64,000 bases of DNA. Origin: JAGXQV01 sp964527565. Its GTDB lineage: Bacteria; Pseudomonadota; Gammaproteobacteria; Burkholderiales; Sulfuricellaceae. The stretch covers positions 1 through 64,000 of the forward strand of contig CAZGOY010000011.1 in assembly GCA_964527565.1 (NCBI GenBank), read 5' to 3'. Position numbers and translations under genes: made by a program. Numbering within the stretch: position 1 is the stretch's first letter; each line of letters begins with the position of its first letter. A model generated the notes under the pieces. That model made no database searches. It saw only the letters and a list, made by a program, of their open reading frames with translations, and was not told where the DNA came from. Below are positions 8,562 through 17,049 of this stretch, piece by piece.

Positions 8562-8591
8562 TTTCTCATTGTCATGGCAAGCGCATATAAT
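8562..8591 (+). promoter_or_regulatory. Candidate promoter of mrcA
   Basis: A perfect TATAAT at 8586-8591 sits 36 bp before the preferred mrcA ATG. The best-spaced -35 is a weak TTTCTC at 8562-8567 (18-bp spacing). It faces away from the pilM promoter in the shared intergenic region. Confidence 0.4.
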
Positions 8592-8627
8592 GTCGCGGTT
8601 CTTAAAAAACACCGGTTACGCGAACCA

Positions 8628-10931
8628 ATGTCGAAAAAGTGGTGGCTTTATCCCCTGCTGGCACTGCTAACCGTCGGCGGGGCGCTGGCCGCCATGCTGG
8701 CGCTGGCGGCGATTCTTGCCTGGCCCAATTTGCCCTCGCTGGAAATCCTCACCGATTACCGCCCCAAGGTTCCCCTGCGCATTTACACCGCCGATGGCGC
8801 CCTGATCGGTGAATTCGGCGAAGAACGCCGCGCCGTAGTCAAACTGGACGCAGTGCCGAAACTGATGCGCCAGGCGATTCTTGCCGCCGAGGATGACCGT
8901 TTTTACCAGCACGGCGGTGTGGATTACCTCGGTGTGGCGCGCGCGGCTTTCGCCAATCTGTCCTCCGGTGGCGCACGGGAAGGCGCCAGCACCATCACCA
9001 TGCAGGTAGCACGCAACTTCTTTCTTTCACGGGAGAAAACCCTGACACGCAAGTTCAGCGAGGTGCTGCTAGCATTCAAGATCGAACATTTTCTCGGCAA
9101 GGACCAGATACTGGAACTTTATATCAACCAGATCTATCTGGGCCAGCGCGCCTACGGTTTCGCCACCGCCGCCCAGGCGTATTTCGGCAAACCGTTGAAC
9201 CAGCTCAACGTTGCCGAATTTGCCATGTTGGCCGGACTCCCCAAGGCGCCTTCGCGCTACAATCCGGTGGCCAATCCAAAACGCGCCAAGCTGCGCCAGC
9301 AGTATGTTTTACGGCGCATGCACTCGCTACGCCACATCACCGACGCTGAATACCAGGCAGCGCTACGTTTCCCCCTGGCAATCCGGCACGATTCGCAATT
9401 TTCCGAGGTCAAAGCCGACCACGTGGCGGAGATGGTGCGCCAGGCCCTGTTCGATCAGTACCGCGAAACCATTTACGGCAGCGGCCTGAAAGTTTATACG
9501 ACGATACGCCGCGCTGACCAGGAAGCCGCCAACGAAGCCCTGCGCCGCGGCGTGCTTGATTATGACCGCCGCCACGGCTATCGCGGCCCGGAGGGCTACA
9601 TCGACATCAGCGGCAACCCCGTCAACCTGGAAGAGCTGCTTGAGGATGCTTTGTCTGAAGTCGAAGAAAGCGGCGATTTGCTACCAGCCGCCGTTTTACT
9701 TGCCACCCCAGAGAAAGTAACTGCTTACGTCAAGGGCGGAGAAACCGTCACCTTGAGCGGTGACGCCCTGAAATTCGCCACCCGCGTTTTCAGTGAAAAG
9801 GGCGACCCCAAGCGCCGTCCGCGGCGCGGCTCGCTGATTCGCGTACGCAAGGATGACAAGGGCATTTGGCAAATCGCCCAATTGCCTCAGGTCGAGGCGG
9901 CGCTGGTTGCCATGGCACCGGAAGACGGTGCCATTCGCGCCCTGGTGGGCGGTTTCGATTTCAGCCGCAACAAATATAACCGCGTGACGCAAGCGTGGCG
10001 CCAGCCTGGATCAAGCTTTAAGCCATTCATCTATTCCGCCGCGCTGGAAAAGGGTTTTACCGCTGCCACGGTGGTCAACGATGCCCCCATCGTGCTCGAC
10101 CCTTTTGAAACCGGGGGGCAAGTGTGGGAGCCGAAAAACTTCGACGGCGAATTCGACGGCCCGATCCGCATGCGCACCGCGCTCGCCAAATCGAAAAACC
10201 TGGTGTCGATCCGCATCCTGCAAGCGATCACGCCACGCTACGCGCAAGACTACATTACCCGCTTCGGTTTCAACGCCGAGCGCCATCCGCCTTACCTGAC
10301 CATGGCGCTTGGTGCCGGCTCGGTCACCCCTATGCAAATGGCTACCGCCTACTCGGTTTTCGCCAGTGGCGGTTATCGTCCCAAGCCCTATTTCATCGCA
10401 CGCGTGGTTGACGCGCGCGGCACAGTGCTGATGCAGGAAAAACCGGTGCGTGCCGGGGAGGACGGCAGCGAGCGGGTGATTGACGCACGCAACGCCTTCA
10501 TCATGACCAGCCTGATGCAGGATGTGGTGCGCGCCGGCACCGCTACCCGTGCCATGCAACTGAAACGCACCGACCTGGGCGGCAAGACCGGCACCACCAA
10601 CGACCACATTGATGCCTGGTTCGCTGGTTTCAACAGCCAACTGGTTGCCATATCCTGGATCGGGTTCGACCAGCCACGCCCATTGGGCAATAGGGAAACC
10701 GGTGGCCAAGCGGCCTTGCCAATCTGGATGAGTTACATGAGCACGGCCCTGAAGGGCATGCCGGAATCCGTAGGCCCAGTGCCGGAAAATATCGTTGTGG
10801 CAAAAATAGATCCGCATAGCGGCGCCCGTGCGGCGGATGGTATAGCAGAATTTTTTTACCGGGAAAATCTGCCGGACGAACACGAAGGCAGCGATCACTT
10901 CCGCGAAGATGTTACCGACCAGTTGTTTTGA
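8628..10931 (+). CDS. mrcA: Penicillin-binding protein 1A (bifunctional)
   Basis: A 767-residue class A PBP that polymerises and cross-links peptidoglycan from the inner membrane. It has an N-terminal anchor (about 6-30) and a GT51 transglycosylase domain (about 55-230) with EDDRFYQHGGVD and GASTITMQVARN. An OB-like insert follows (about 310-420), then the transpeptidase with SSFKPF (active-site Ser), SKN and KTGTT. The ATG at 628 of the 8-kb block follows the TATAAT box; an earlier in-frame ATG (8556) lies upstream of that box, so it is unlikely to be used. Divergence from pilM is typical of beta- and gammaproteobacteria. Confidence 0.96.
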   Translation: MSKKWWLYPLLALLTVGGALAAMLALAAILAWPNLPSLEILTDYRPKVPLRIYTADGALIGEFGEERRAVVKLDAVPKLMRQAILAAEDDRFYQHGGVDYLGVARAAFANLSSGGAREGASTITMQVARNFFLSREKTLTRKFSEVLLAFKIEHFLGKDQILELYINQIYLGQRAYGFATAAQAYFGKPLNQLNVAEFAMLAGLPKAPSRYNPVANPKRAKLRQQYVLRRMHSLRHITDAEYQAALRFPLAIRHDSQFSEVKADHVAEMVRQALFDQYRETIYGSGLKVYTTIRRADQEAANEALRRGVLDYDRRHGYRGPEGYIDISGNPVNLEELLEDALSEVEESGDLLPAAVLLATPEKVTAYVKGGETVTLSGDALKFATRVFSEKGDPKRRPRRGSLIRVRKDDKGIWQIAQLPQVEAALVAMAPEDGAIRALVGGFDFSRNKYNRVTQAWRQPGSSFKPFIYSAALEKGFTAATVVNDAPIVLDPFETGGQVWEPKNFDGEFDGPIRMRTALAKSKNLVSIRILQAITPRYAQDYITRFGFNAERHPPYLTMALGAGSVTPMQMATAYSVFASGGYRPKPYFIARVVDARGTVLMQEKPVRAGEDGSERVIDARNAFIMTSLMQDVVRAGTATRAMQLKRTDLGGKTGTTNDHIDAWFAGFNSQLVAISWIGFDQPRPLGNRETGGQAALPIWMSYMSTALKGMPESVGPVPENIVVAKIDPHSGARAADGIAEFFYRENLPDEHEGSDHFREDVTDQLF

Positions 10932-10938
10932 GGTGCCC

Positions 10939-11550
10939 TTGAGCCAGCACGAACACCACGCAAAGCACCACCAAATGCGCCAACGCTTGGCCCAACTGGC
11001 GGCACGTCTGATGGCCGAGGATGGGCTGCTCGATTTCGCCAGCGCCAAGCGCAAGGCAGCGCGGCAACTGGGGGCTCCGGACACCCAAAACCTCCCCACC
11101 AACAGCGAAGTAGAGCGGGAATTGCGCACCTGGCAACACCTTTACCAGAAAGACGAACAAGCGGAACGGGTTCGCGTCCTACGCCAGGAGGCACTGGATG
11201 CCATGCACCTGTTGCAAGCATTCAACCCGCACCTCGCCGGGACGGTATTGAGCGGCGCCGCCACCCGCCAGGCCCCCATCGAATTGCATCTGTTTGCGGA
11301 CAGCTCGAAGGAGGTTGAACTATTTTTGCTCAACCACAAAACCCCCTATGAGGCAGCGGAGAAGCACTTCGATTTCGGTGCGAAAATCCGCGAAATCCCT
11401 TTATTGGTGTTACAGGGAAAACATACCGAAATCGAACTGGCCGTGTTTTCGATGGATGAATTACGGCAGGCGCCGCGCAGCCCAGTCAGCGGAAAACCCA
11501 TGGAACGCGCTAAAACCCGGCAGGTCGAAGCGTTGATCGAAGACCTCTAA
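10939..11550 (+). CDS. Conserved hypothetical protein downstream of mrcA
   Basis: About 203 residues, soluble, with no signal peptide. The N-terminal helical part carries a distinctive AKRKAARQLG stretch (residues about 36-45), followed by an alpha/beta region (IELHLFADSSKEVELFLLNHK, then EIPLLVLQGKHTEIELAVFSMDELR). The alternating strands resemble a small nucleotide-binding fold, but I cannot name a function. The start is uncertain: a TTG at 10939 has GAGG 5 nt before it, a GTG lies at 10933, and the first internal ATG is at 10975. It sits 7 bp after mrcA and is probably cotranscribed. I recall related proteins in other betaproteobacteria; this was not checked. Confidence 0.65.
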   Translation: MSQHEHHAKHHQMRQRLAQLAARLMAEDGLLDFASAKRKAARQLGAPDTQNLPTNSEVERELRTWQHLYQKDEQAERVRVLRQEALDAMHLLQAFNPHLAGTVLSGAATRQAPIELHLFADSSKEVELFLLNHKTPYEAAEKHFDFGAKIREIPLLVLQGKHTEIELAVFSMDELRQAPRSPVSGKPMERAKTRQVEALIEDL

Positions 11551-11616
11551 ACACCTATACTTGAGCGCATGCTCACCGGCAAACCGCAAGATTTTGCTTA
11601 ACTTTCCCAGCCTACG

Positions 11617-12390
11617 ATGACCCACCCCGCACCAAATTCTTCCCACGCCCCACTGGAAGTCACTGCCGATGACGCCAGCAAGTACCTTATCGAATCCAGG
11701 AAGGAAATCGCCTTTATCCTGAAAGCCATCATGCAAAAGGGAGAGCGTGTCACCGCGCACTTCAATCAGGGTAGCGACCTGATTCTGACCACCCTGCTCG
11801 ATGTTGACCTGGACTCAAACCGGGTGGTGCTGGATTACGGCGCCAGCGAAACGCTGAACCGCAAGGTGCAGGATGCCCGGAAAATCATCTTCATTACGGC
11901 TCAGGACAAGGTGCGGATACAATTCACCGTCCCCCATGTGCAGAAAATTTCCTGGGAAGGCGAACCCGCCCTCCAGATCAGCCTGCCGGATTCGCTGGTC
12001 AAGCTGCAACGCCGCGAATATTTCCGCCTTTCCACCCCCATCAGCAAACCGCTGAGTTGTGTGTTTCCTCTAGAGGACGGCAGAAAGGTCAGCCTGACCA
12101 TCGTCGACCTGAGTATCGGCGGCATTGGTGTCGTCAACCCCCCGGCGGGTTTCCGTTTTGAAATCGGCAAGACGTATCAGGGCTGCCACTTCGTGCTGCC
12201 GGACACCGGCACTATCGTCACCACGCTGCAAATCCGCAACGCCTTTGAAATCACCATGAAAAACGGCACGCACACCATGCGTGCCGGCTGTATGTTCGTC
12301 AACCTGCCCGGCACCATGCAATCCATGATCCAGCGTTACATCATCAAGCTGGAACGGGAGCGGCGCGCCTTACAGGTCGATCACGACTGA
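11617..12390 (+). CDS. YcgR-like c-di-GMP effector (PilZ domain)
   Basis: A 257-residue cytoplasmic protein with a YcgR-type N-terminal domain (about 30-130) and a C-terminal PilZ domain (about 133-245). The c-di-GMP signature is intact: QRREYFR provides the RxxxR motif and DLSIGGIG the D/NxSxxG motif. In enterobacteria this architecture brakes the flagellar motor. Here the nearest motility genes are pilMNOPQ, so a pilus or exopolysaccharide target is equally possible. Its last 10 bp overlap the convergent hemB end. Confidence 0.85.
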   Translation: MTHPAPNSSHAPLEVTADDASKYLIESRKEIAFILKAIMQKGERVTAHFNQGSDLILTTLLDVDLDSNRVVLDYGASETLNRKVQDARKIIFITAQDKVRIQFTVPHVQKISWEGEPALQISLPDSLVKLQRREYFRLSTPISKPLSCVFPLEDGRKVSLTIVDLSIGGIGVVNPPAGFRFEIGKTYQGCHFVLPDTGTIVTTLQIRNAFEITMKNGTHTMRAGCMFVNLPGTMQSMIQRYIIKLERERRALQVDHD

Positions 12391-13388
12391 TCCTTCAGCC
12401 AGCGCGCGGCATCCAGCGCATAGTAGGTGAGAATGCCGTCCGCGCCAGCGCGCTTGAACGACAGCAGCGCTTCCAGCACACAGGCTTTTTCACTGAGCCA
12501 ACCATTGGCCGCCGCCGCTTTCAGCATGGCGTATTCGCCGCTGACCTGGTAGACAAAAGTCGGTGCCTTATATTCATCCTTGATGCAGCGCACGATGTCC
12601 AGGTAGGGCATGCCCGGCTTGACCATGATCATGTCGGCGCCTTCCTGTAAGTCCAGCCCCACCTCCCACAAGGCTTCGTCGCTGTTGGCGGGGTCCATTT
12701 GGTAGGTATATTTATTGCCCGCCCCCAGATTGACCGACGAACCCACGGCATCGCGGAATGGGCCGTAGAAACTCGAGGCATATTTGGCGGAATAGGCCAG
12801 GATGCGCGTATGGATATGTCCGGCCTGATCGAGCGCCGCGCGCACCGCGCCGACGCGCCCGTCCATCATGTCCGATGGCGCCACCACATCCGCACCGGCG
12901 GCAGCGTGGGCAAGCGCTTGCCTCGCCAGCACCGCCACAGTTTCATCGTTGAGCACGTAGCCATCGGCATCAATCAGACCATCCTGCCCATGGCTGGTAT
13001 AGGGGTCGAGCGCGATGTCGGTGATCACCCCCAACTCAGGAAAACGCGCTTTCAGGGCGCGCACCACGCGCGGCACCAGGCCGTCCGGATTGGTCGCCTC
13101 GGCGGCATCCAGGCTTTTCAGGGAAGCGTCGACCACCGGAAACAACGCCAGCGCCGGGATACCCAAGGACACGCATTCCTGCGCCAGCAATAACAATTTG
13201 TCCAGGCTGATCCGGGAAACGCCGGGCATCGAGGCGACGGTCTCCTCGCGGCCTTCGCCTTCCAGCACGAAAACCGGGTAAATCAGGTCGGCAGGGGTCA
13301 GCGCCGATTCGCGCATCAGACGGCGCGAAAAATCATCGCGCCGCATCCGGCGCATCCGTTTGGCAGAATAGCTTCCCAGAGGAATCAT
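12381..13388 (-). CDS. hemB: Delta-aminolevulinic acid dehydratase (porphobilinogen synthase)
   Basis: A 335-residue enzyme condensing two 5-aminolevulinate molecules to porphobilinogen in haem synthesis. Both active-site lysine motifs are present: AYSAKYASSFYGPF and MVKPGMPYLD. The segment FPVVDASLKSLDAAEA lacks the cysteine triad of zinc-dependent enzymes, so it belongs to the Mg-type group. The ATG at 13388 begins the typical IPLGSYSAKRMRRMRRDDF leader; a longer in-frame extension reaches into the sRNA region and is not protein-like. It is functionally linked to hemA at 36.5-37.8 kb and to the cytochrome maturation genes nearby. Confidence 0.96.
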   Translation of the reverse strand: MIPLGSYSAKRMRRMRRDDFSRRLMRESALTPADLIYPVFVLEGEGREETVASMPGVSRISLDKLLLLAQECVSLGIPALALFPVVDASLKSLDAAEATNPDGLVPRVVRALKARFPELGVITDIALDPYTSHGQDGLIDADGYVLNDETVAVLARQALAHAAAGADVVAPSDMMDGRVGAVRAALDQAGHIHTRILAYSAKYASSFYGPFRDAVGSSVNLGAGNKYTYQMDPANSDEALWEVGLDLQEGADMIMVKPGMPYLDIVRCIKDEYKAPTFVYQVSGEYAMLKAAAANGWLSEKACVLEALLSFKRAGADGILTYYALDAARWLKDQS

Positions 13389-13438
13389 GGTTATTTCCCG
13401 TGAACAAAAGTTAATGAATGAACTATTTTCGCGCGAAC

Positions 13439-13469
13439 GTTGAACTTTCCTGTCGTAGCACGCATCTGA
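13439..13469 (+). promoter_or_regulatory. Heat-shock- or ECF-like promoter of the candidate sRNA
   Basis: GTTGAAC (13439-13445), 15 bp, CGCATCT (13461-13467) resembles the sigma-32 consensus CTTGAA / CCCATnT. The overlapping TGAACTT (13441-13447), 17 bp, TCTGA (13465-13469) resembles sigma-E-type sites. Either would start transcription near 13475, just before the first hairpin. Sequence match only. Confidence 0.4.
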
Positions 13470-13474
13470 GAATA

Positions 13475-13580
13475 CAGACGACACCCTTTCGTCTCCCGCT
13501 TCTCCTCCCTGAGCGGGTGCCTTAATCCTTCTTTGTTAAGGCGTTGTTGGCCCCCGGCATCCCCTTGCCGGGGGTTTTTT
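13475..13580 (+). ncRNA. Candidate four-hairpin small RNA with C/U-rich loops
   Basis: Four consecutive perfect stems occur within 106 nt. H1 is AGACGA/TCGTCT (13476-13494, loop CACCCTT). H2 is CCCGCT/AGCGGG (13495-13517, loop TCTCCTCCCTG). H3 is GCCTTAA/TTAAGGC (13519-13542, loop TCCTTCTTTG). H4 is CCCCCGGCA/TGCCGGGGG (13551-13574, loop TCCCCT), followed by TTTTTT. The U-tract exists only on the plus strand, fixing the orientation, and all loops are pyrimidine-rich. The H2 loop contains CTCCTCC, complementary to Shine-Dalgarno sequences. This layout resembles loop-exposed CCUCCUCCC-motif stress sRNAs. The upstream promoter match supports a discrete transcript. No family is confirmed. Confidence 0.6.
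13551..13580 (+). terminator. Rho-independent terminator of the candidate sRNA
   Basis: A 9-bp GC-rich stem, CCCCCGGCA / TGCCGGGGG, with a 6-nt loop and six Ts at 13575-13580. The T-run overlaps the engB stop codon on the opposite strand. No plus-strand protein gene lies upstream. Confidence 0.8.
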
Positions 13581-14196
13581 ATTGGGCGGCGTCTTTTTCC
13601 GCGAGAATACCGGCCAACAATTTTCCGATGGCCGCTTCGGCTTCCTCCAGCCCTTGCCGTTTCAGGCTGGAAAACAACTGCGCTGTGCACTGTGGATATT
13701 CCTTCAGTCCGGCCTGCACGGCGCGCAGGGTATCGGTGGCCTTCTGACGGCTCAGTTTATCCGCCTTGGTAAGCAGGATGTGCACCGGCTTTCCAGTGGT
13801 GCTGAACCATTCCAGCATCTGCCAATCAAGGCGGGTAAGCGGGTGGCGCGCGTCCATGATAAGCACTAGGCCGCTCAAGGCTGCCCGCGTCATCAGGTAA
13901 GCACTCAACACCTGCTGCCAGTGCAGACGTATCTTTTCCGGCACGTCCGCATAGCCATAGCCCGGCAGATCGACCAGGTAACGTTCCTCACCGAGGTCGA
14001 AAAAGTTGATGAGCTGGGTACGCCCCGGCGTTTTACTGACGTAAGCCAGCCGGTTACGGTTTGCCAGCGTATTGATGGCGCTTGATTTTCCGGAGTTGGA
14101 GCGTCCGGCAAAAGCGATTTCCGTCCCGCCGTGCGCGGGCAAATCCCGTAGCGCATTGGCGGAAACGAGAAACTGGGCGTGCTGGAACAAAGACAT
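13579..14196 (-). CDS. engB: Ribosome biogenesis GTPase EngB/YsxC
   Basis: A 205-residue small GTPase of the TrmE-Era-EngA-YihA group, essential for large-subunit assembly in bacteria tested. The P-loop GRSNSGKSS is at residues 31-39. The G3 motif DLPGYG and the G4 motif LLTKADKL are intact. It has no membrane segment. It is divergent from the cytochrome c4 gene, a conserved pairing in betaproteobacteria. Its stop codon overlaps the T-run of the plus-strand terminator. On its own strand the following hairpin has no T-tract, so readthrough toward hemB is possible. Confidence 0.95.
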   Translation of the reverse strand: MSLFQHAQFLVSANALRDLPAHGGTEIAFAGRSNSGKSSAINTLANRNRLAYVSKTPGRTQLINFFDLGEERYLVDLPGYGYADVPEKIRLHWQQVLSAYLMTRAALSGLVLIMDARHPLTRLDWQMLEWFSTTGKPVHILLTKADKLSRQKATDTLRAVQAGLKEYPQCTAQLFSSLKRQGLEEAEAAIGKLLAGILAEKDAAQ

Positions 14197-14293
14197 GACA
14201 GACCTCGATAGAATCTAGCATCATAAAACCATTTTGATATAGAATGCCACGTTATTTTTTGTGATGATCGAATTCAGGCAAGGAGCGTAAAGA

Positions 14294-14926
14294 ATGAAAC
14301 AAGCCATTGTGATGGTCATGGCAGCAAGCATGCTGGCCGCATCTGGGGCATATGCCAGCGGAGCACCGGCAGCCAAGGCCGACCCGGCGAAAGCCAAGCA
14401 AATCGTCGAAACCATCTGCGTGGGTTGCCACGGCACCGATGGCAACAGCCCGCTGGCAGCCAACCCCAGGTTGTCCGGCCAGCACGCGGCTTACCTTACC
14501 CGCCAGTTGCAGAACTTCAAGTCCGGCGAGCGCATGAATCCGATCATGATGGGCATGTCTGCGGCCCTGACGCCTGAGGATATGCTGAACCTCGGCGCTT
14601 ATTTCAGCGAACAGAAGCCGCTTCCCATTGCAGACAAGGAAATCAACAAGGAATTGGCCGCCAAGGGCGAAAAGATTTATCGCGGCGGCATCATGACCAG
14701 CAACGTGCCCGCCTGCATCGGCTGCCACGGGCAAACCGGCAACGGCATTCCCGCCCAGTATCCGCGCTTGGCCGGCCAGCACGGCGAATATATCGAAACC
14801 CAGCTAAAAATATTCCGCACCGGCGAGCGCGCCAACGACCCCAACCAGATGATGCGCGGCGTTGCTACCCGCATGAGCGATGCCGACATCAAGGCTGTGT
14901 CGGAATACATCAGCAGCCTGAATTAA
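14294..14926 (+). CDS. Di-haem cytochrome c4
   Basis: A 210-residue periplasmic electron carrier with a Sec signal peptide (cleavage after about residue 21, AYA-SG). It has two class I cytochrome domains, each with a CxxCH haem site: CVGCH (residues 42-46) and CIGCH (141-145). Methionines suited as distal ligands lie in GMSAALTPED and GVATRMSDADI. AAGGAG lies 8 nt before the ATG. In this family the protein passes electrons to terminal oxidases. It precedes the resB-ccsA genes that assemble such cytochromes but has its own terminator. Confidence 0.94.
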   Translation: MKQAIVMVMAASMLAASGAYASGAPAAKADPAKAKQIVETICVGCHGTDGNSPLAANPRLSGQHAAYLTRQLQNFKSGERMNPIMMGMSAALTPEDMLNLGAYFSEQKPLPIADKEINKELAAKGEKIYRGGIMTSNVPACIGCHGQTGNGIPAQYPRLAGQHGEYIETQLKIFRTGERANDPNQMMRGVATRMSDADIKAVSEYISSLN

Positions 14927-14950
14927 CCTGCGGGCACAAGCCCGAATTTG

Positions 14951-14978
14951 AAGAGGGTGGCGCAAGTCACCCTTTTTT
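14951..14978 (+). terminator. Rho-independent terminator of cytochrome c4 gene
   Basis: The stem AGGGTG / CACCCT (14954-14973) with an 8-nt loop is followed directly by TTTTTT, 25 bp after the cytochrome stop and just before the resB ATG. Confidence 0.8.
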
Positions 14979-14982
14979 ATCC

Positions 14983-17046
14983 ATGGAATCAACCACCACG
15001 CCACACCTCGGACGCCAGCGCCCAATCTTGTCTGCAATTTTCGAATTGCTGAGTTCGATGCGCTTTGCTATCAGCCTGTTGACCCTGCTGGCGATTGCCT
15101 CGGTGATTGGCACGGTACTACAGCAAAACCAGCCCTATTCAAGTTATGTCATCGAATTCGGCCAGTTTTGGTTTGACATCTACCGCACGCTGGGGCTGTT
15201 TGACGTCTATCACGCTTGGTGGTTTCTGCTGATTCTGCTCTTTCTGGTGATCTCCACCAGCTTGTGTATCTATCGCCAGGCACCGATGATGCTGCGCGAG
15301 ATCAAATCGTTTCGCGAACACGCCGGTGAGGCGTCATTGCGTGCCTTTGCCCATCGTGCCGAGATCCCCGCTGCTACGGGCGCAGCAGACAAGCTGGCCC
15401 GCTACCTGCACGGTCAGGGCTACCGTTTCAAAAGCGTTGCACAGGGCGATGGAGGCACCTTGCTGGCCGCGAAATCCGGTAGCTACACTCGCCTGGGCTA
15501 CATTCTTACCCATGCGGCTATCGTCATCATCTGCATCGGCGGCCTGATTGATGGCAATGTACCGCTGAAAATACAGGAAACCCTGGGCTACAAGAAAATT
15601 GAGAAGCGCGATGTTCCGCAGAGCCAAGTCCCGGCCATCAGCCGCCTGTCGACCGCCAACCTGTCGTTTCGCGGCAGCATTTCCATCCCGGAAAACGGTA
15701 ACGCCGACGTGGTGTTTCTCAACGTCGCCGACGGTTACCTGGTACAGGAACTGCCCTTTCTCATTTCCCTGAAGAAGTTTCGCGTCGAGCACTATCCCAG
15801 CGGACAGCCCAAATCTTTCGAAAGCGACCTGCTTATCACCGACCCGGAGACCGGGAAGTCGTTCGAACGCACGATTGCCGTCAACCACCCCCTGATCCAC
15901 AAAGGCATCGCCATTTATCAGGCGAGCTTTGGCGACGGCGGATCGAAACTCGCCTTCAGCGGCTACAACCTGTATTCCACCACCCCCCAGCCTTTCCCTT
16001 TCGACGGTGTGGTCAACCAGGCAGCACGCATGTCCAACGGATCCATTTCCTACAGTGTGGAATTCGGTGACTTCAAGAAATTCAACGTACAGGATTTTTC
16101 CGAAAGTGAAGAGGAACTCGACAGAAAACCCACAGGCTTCCTTGGTGACATGAGCCGACGCCTGGAGGCAGGAAAATCGAGTACCGCGAAGAAAAATCTG
16201 CGCAATGTCGGCCCCAGCTACCAGTACAAGTTGCGCGACGACCAGGGGCAGGCGCATGAGTACCACAACTATATGCAGCCGATGCAGATTGACGGACGCA
16301 GCTATTTCATGAGCGGGATGCGCGCCAACCCCTCCGAACCGTTCCGCTACGTGCGCTTCCCCGCCGACGAAAACGGCACGCTGGAGGGCTATATGCGCCT
16401 GCGCGCCACGCTTTTCGACCGTCCCGTACATGGCGAAATCGTGCGCCGCTTCACCGCTGGTGCGGTCACCGCCGACACCGCTCCCGAGTTGCGCGCCAAG
16501 TTGCGGGGTAGCGCGGAAAAAATCCTTGAGCTATTCGCGCAGCGCGGCTTCGACGCTCTGGGGCGCTTCATCGAAGAAAGTATCCCCGAGGGCGAGCGCG
16601 ACAAGGCGGCCGACACCTACATCATGGTGCTGGAACGTATCCTGTTTGAAACCTGGCAGATGTCACGCGAAAGCGCCGGGTTAAAACCCGCCGAGATCAA
16701 CAACGACAACCTGCAATTCGTACGCGACAGTCTCAATGCCCTTAATGACAGTTTTTTTTACGGCTCGCCGGTATATCTCAAGCTCGACAGCTTCGAGGAA
16801 GTCACTGCCACCGGCCTGCAACTGACGCGCTCACCGGGCAAAAATATTGTCTATGCCGGTTCCTTCCTGCTGACACTGGGCGTGTTCGTGATGTTCTACG
16901 TGCGGGAACGCCGTATGTGGTTGCTGGTCAAACCCGGCGCTGCACAAGTCCTGTTCGCCATGTCGAGCAACCGCAAAACCATCGACTTCGAGAAGGAATT
17001 TGCGCAGCACAAGCAGAATCTGACCGAATTGTTGTCTGAAGGGTAG
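14983..17046 (+). CDS. resB: System II cytochrome c biogenesis protein ResB (CcsB-like)
   Basis: A 687-residue inner-membrane protein that works with CcsA to deliver haem to apocytochromes. Transmembrane segments lie near residues 26-46, 66-90, 168-190 (LGYILTHAAIVIICIGGLI, with a conserved His) and 622-642. A large periplasmic domain lies between the third and fourth. The long form is typical of betaproteobacterial ResB. It starts at the ATG after the c4 terminator and ends 3 bp before ccsA, so the two form an operon. Only System II genes, and no ccmA-H, are visible here. Confidence 0.93.
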   Translation: MESTTTPHLGRQRPILSAIFELLSSMRFAISLLTLLAIASVIGTVLQQNQPYSSYVIEFGQFWFDIYRTLGLFDVYHAWWFLLILLFLVISTSLCIYRQAPMMLREIKSFREHAGEASLRAFAHRAEIPAATGAADKLARYLHGQGYRFKSVAQGDGGTLLAAKSGSYTRLGYILTHAAIVIICIGGLIDGNVPLKIQETLGYKKIEKRDVPQSQVPAISRLSTANLSFRGSISIPENGNADVVFLNVADGYLVQELPFLISLKKFRVEHYPSGQPKSFESDLLITDPETGKSFERTIAVNHPLIHKGIAIYQASFGDGGSKLAFSGYNLYSTTPQPFPFDGVVNQAARMSNGSISYSVEFGDFKKFNVQDFSESEEELDRKPTGFLGDMSRRLEAGKSSTAKKNLRNVGPSYQYKLRDDQGQAHEYHNYMQPMQIDGRSYFMSGMRANPSEPFRYVRFPADENGTLEGYMRLRATLFDRPVHGEIVRRFTAGAVTADTAPELRAKLRGSAEKILELFAQRGFDALGRFIEESIPEGERDKAADTYIMVLERILFETWQMSRESAGLKPAEINNDNLQFVRDSLNALNDSFFYGSPVYLKLDSFEEVTATGLQLTRSPGKNIVYAGSFLLTLGVFVMFYVRERRMWLLVKPGAAQVLFAMSSNRKTIDFEKEFAQHKQNLTELLSEG

Positions 17047-17049
17047 CCA

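Noticed and set aside
13536..13580. The hairpin next to engB as the engB terminator.
   Set aside because: The T-run follows the stem only on the plus strand, so it terminates a plus-strand transcript, not engB.
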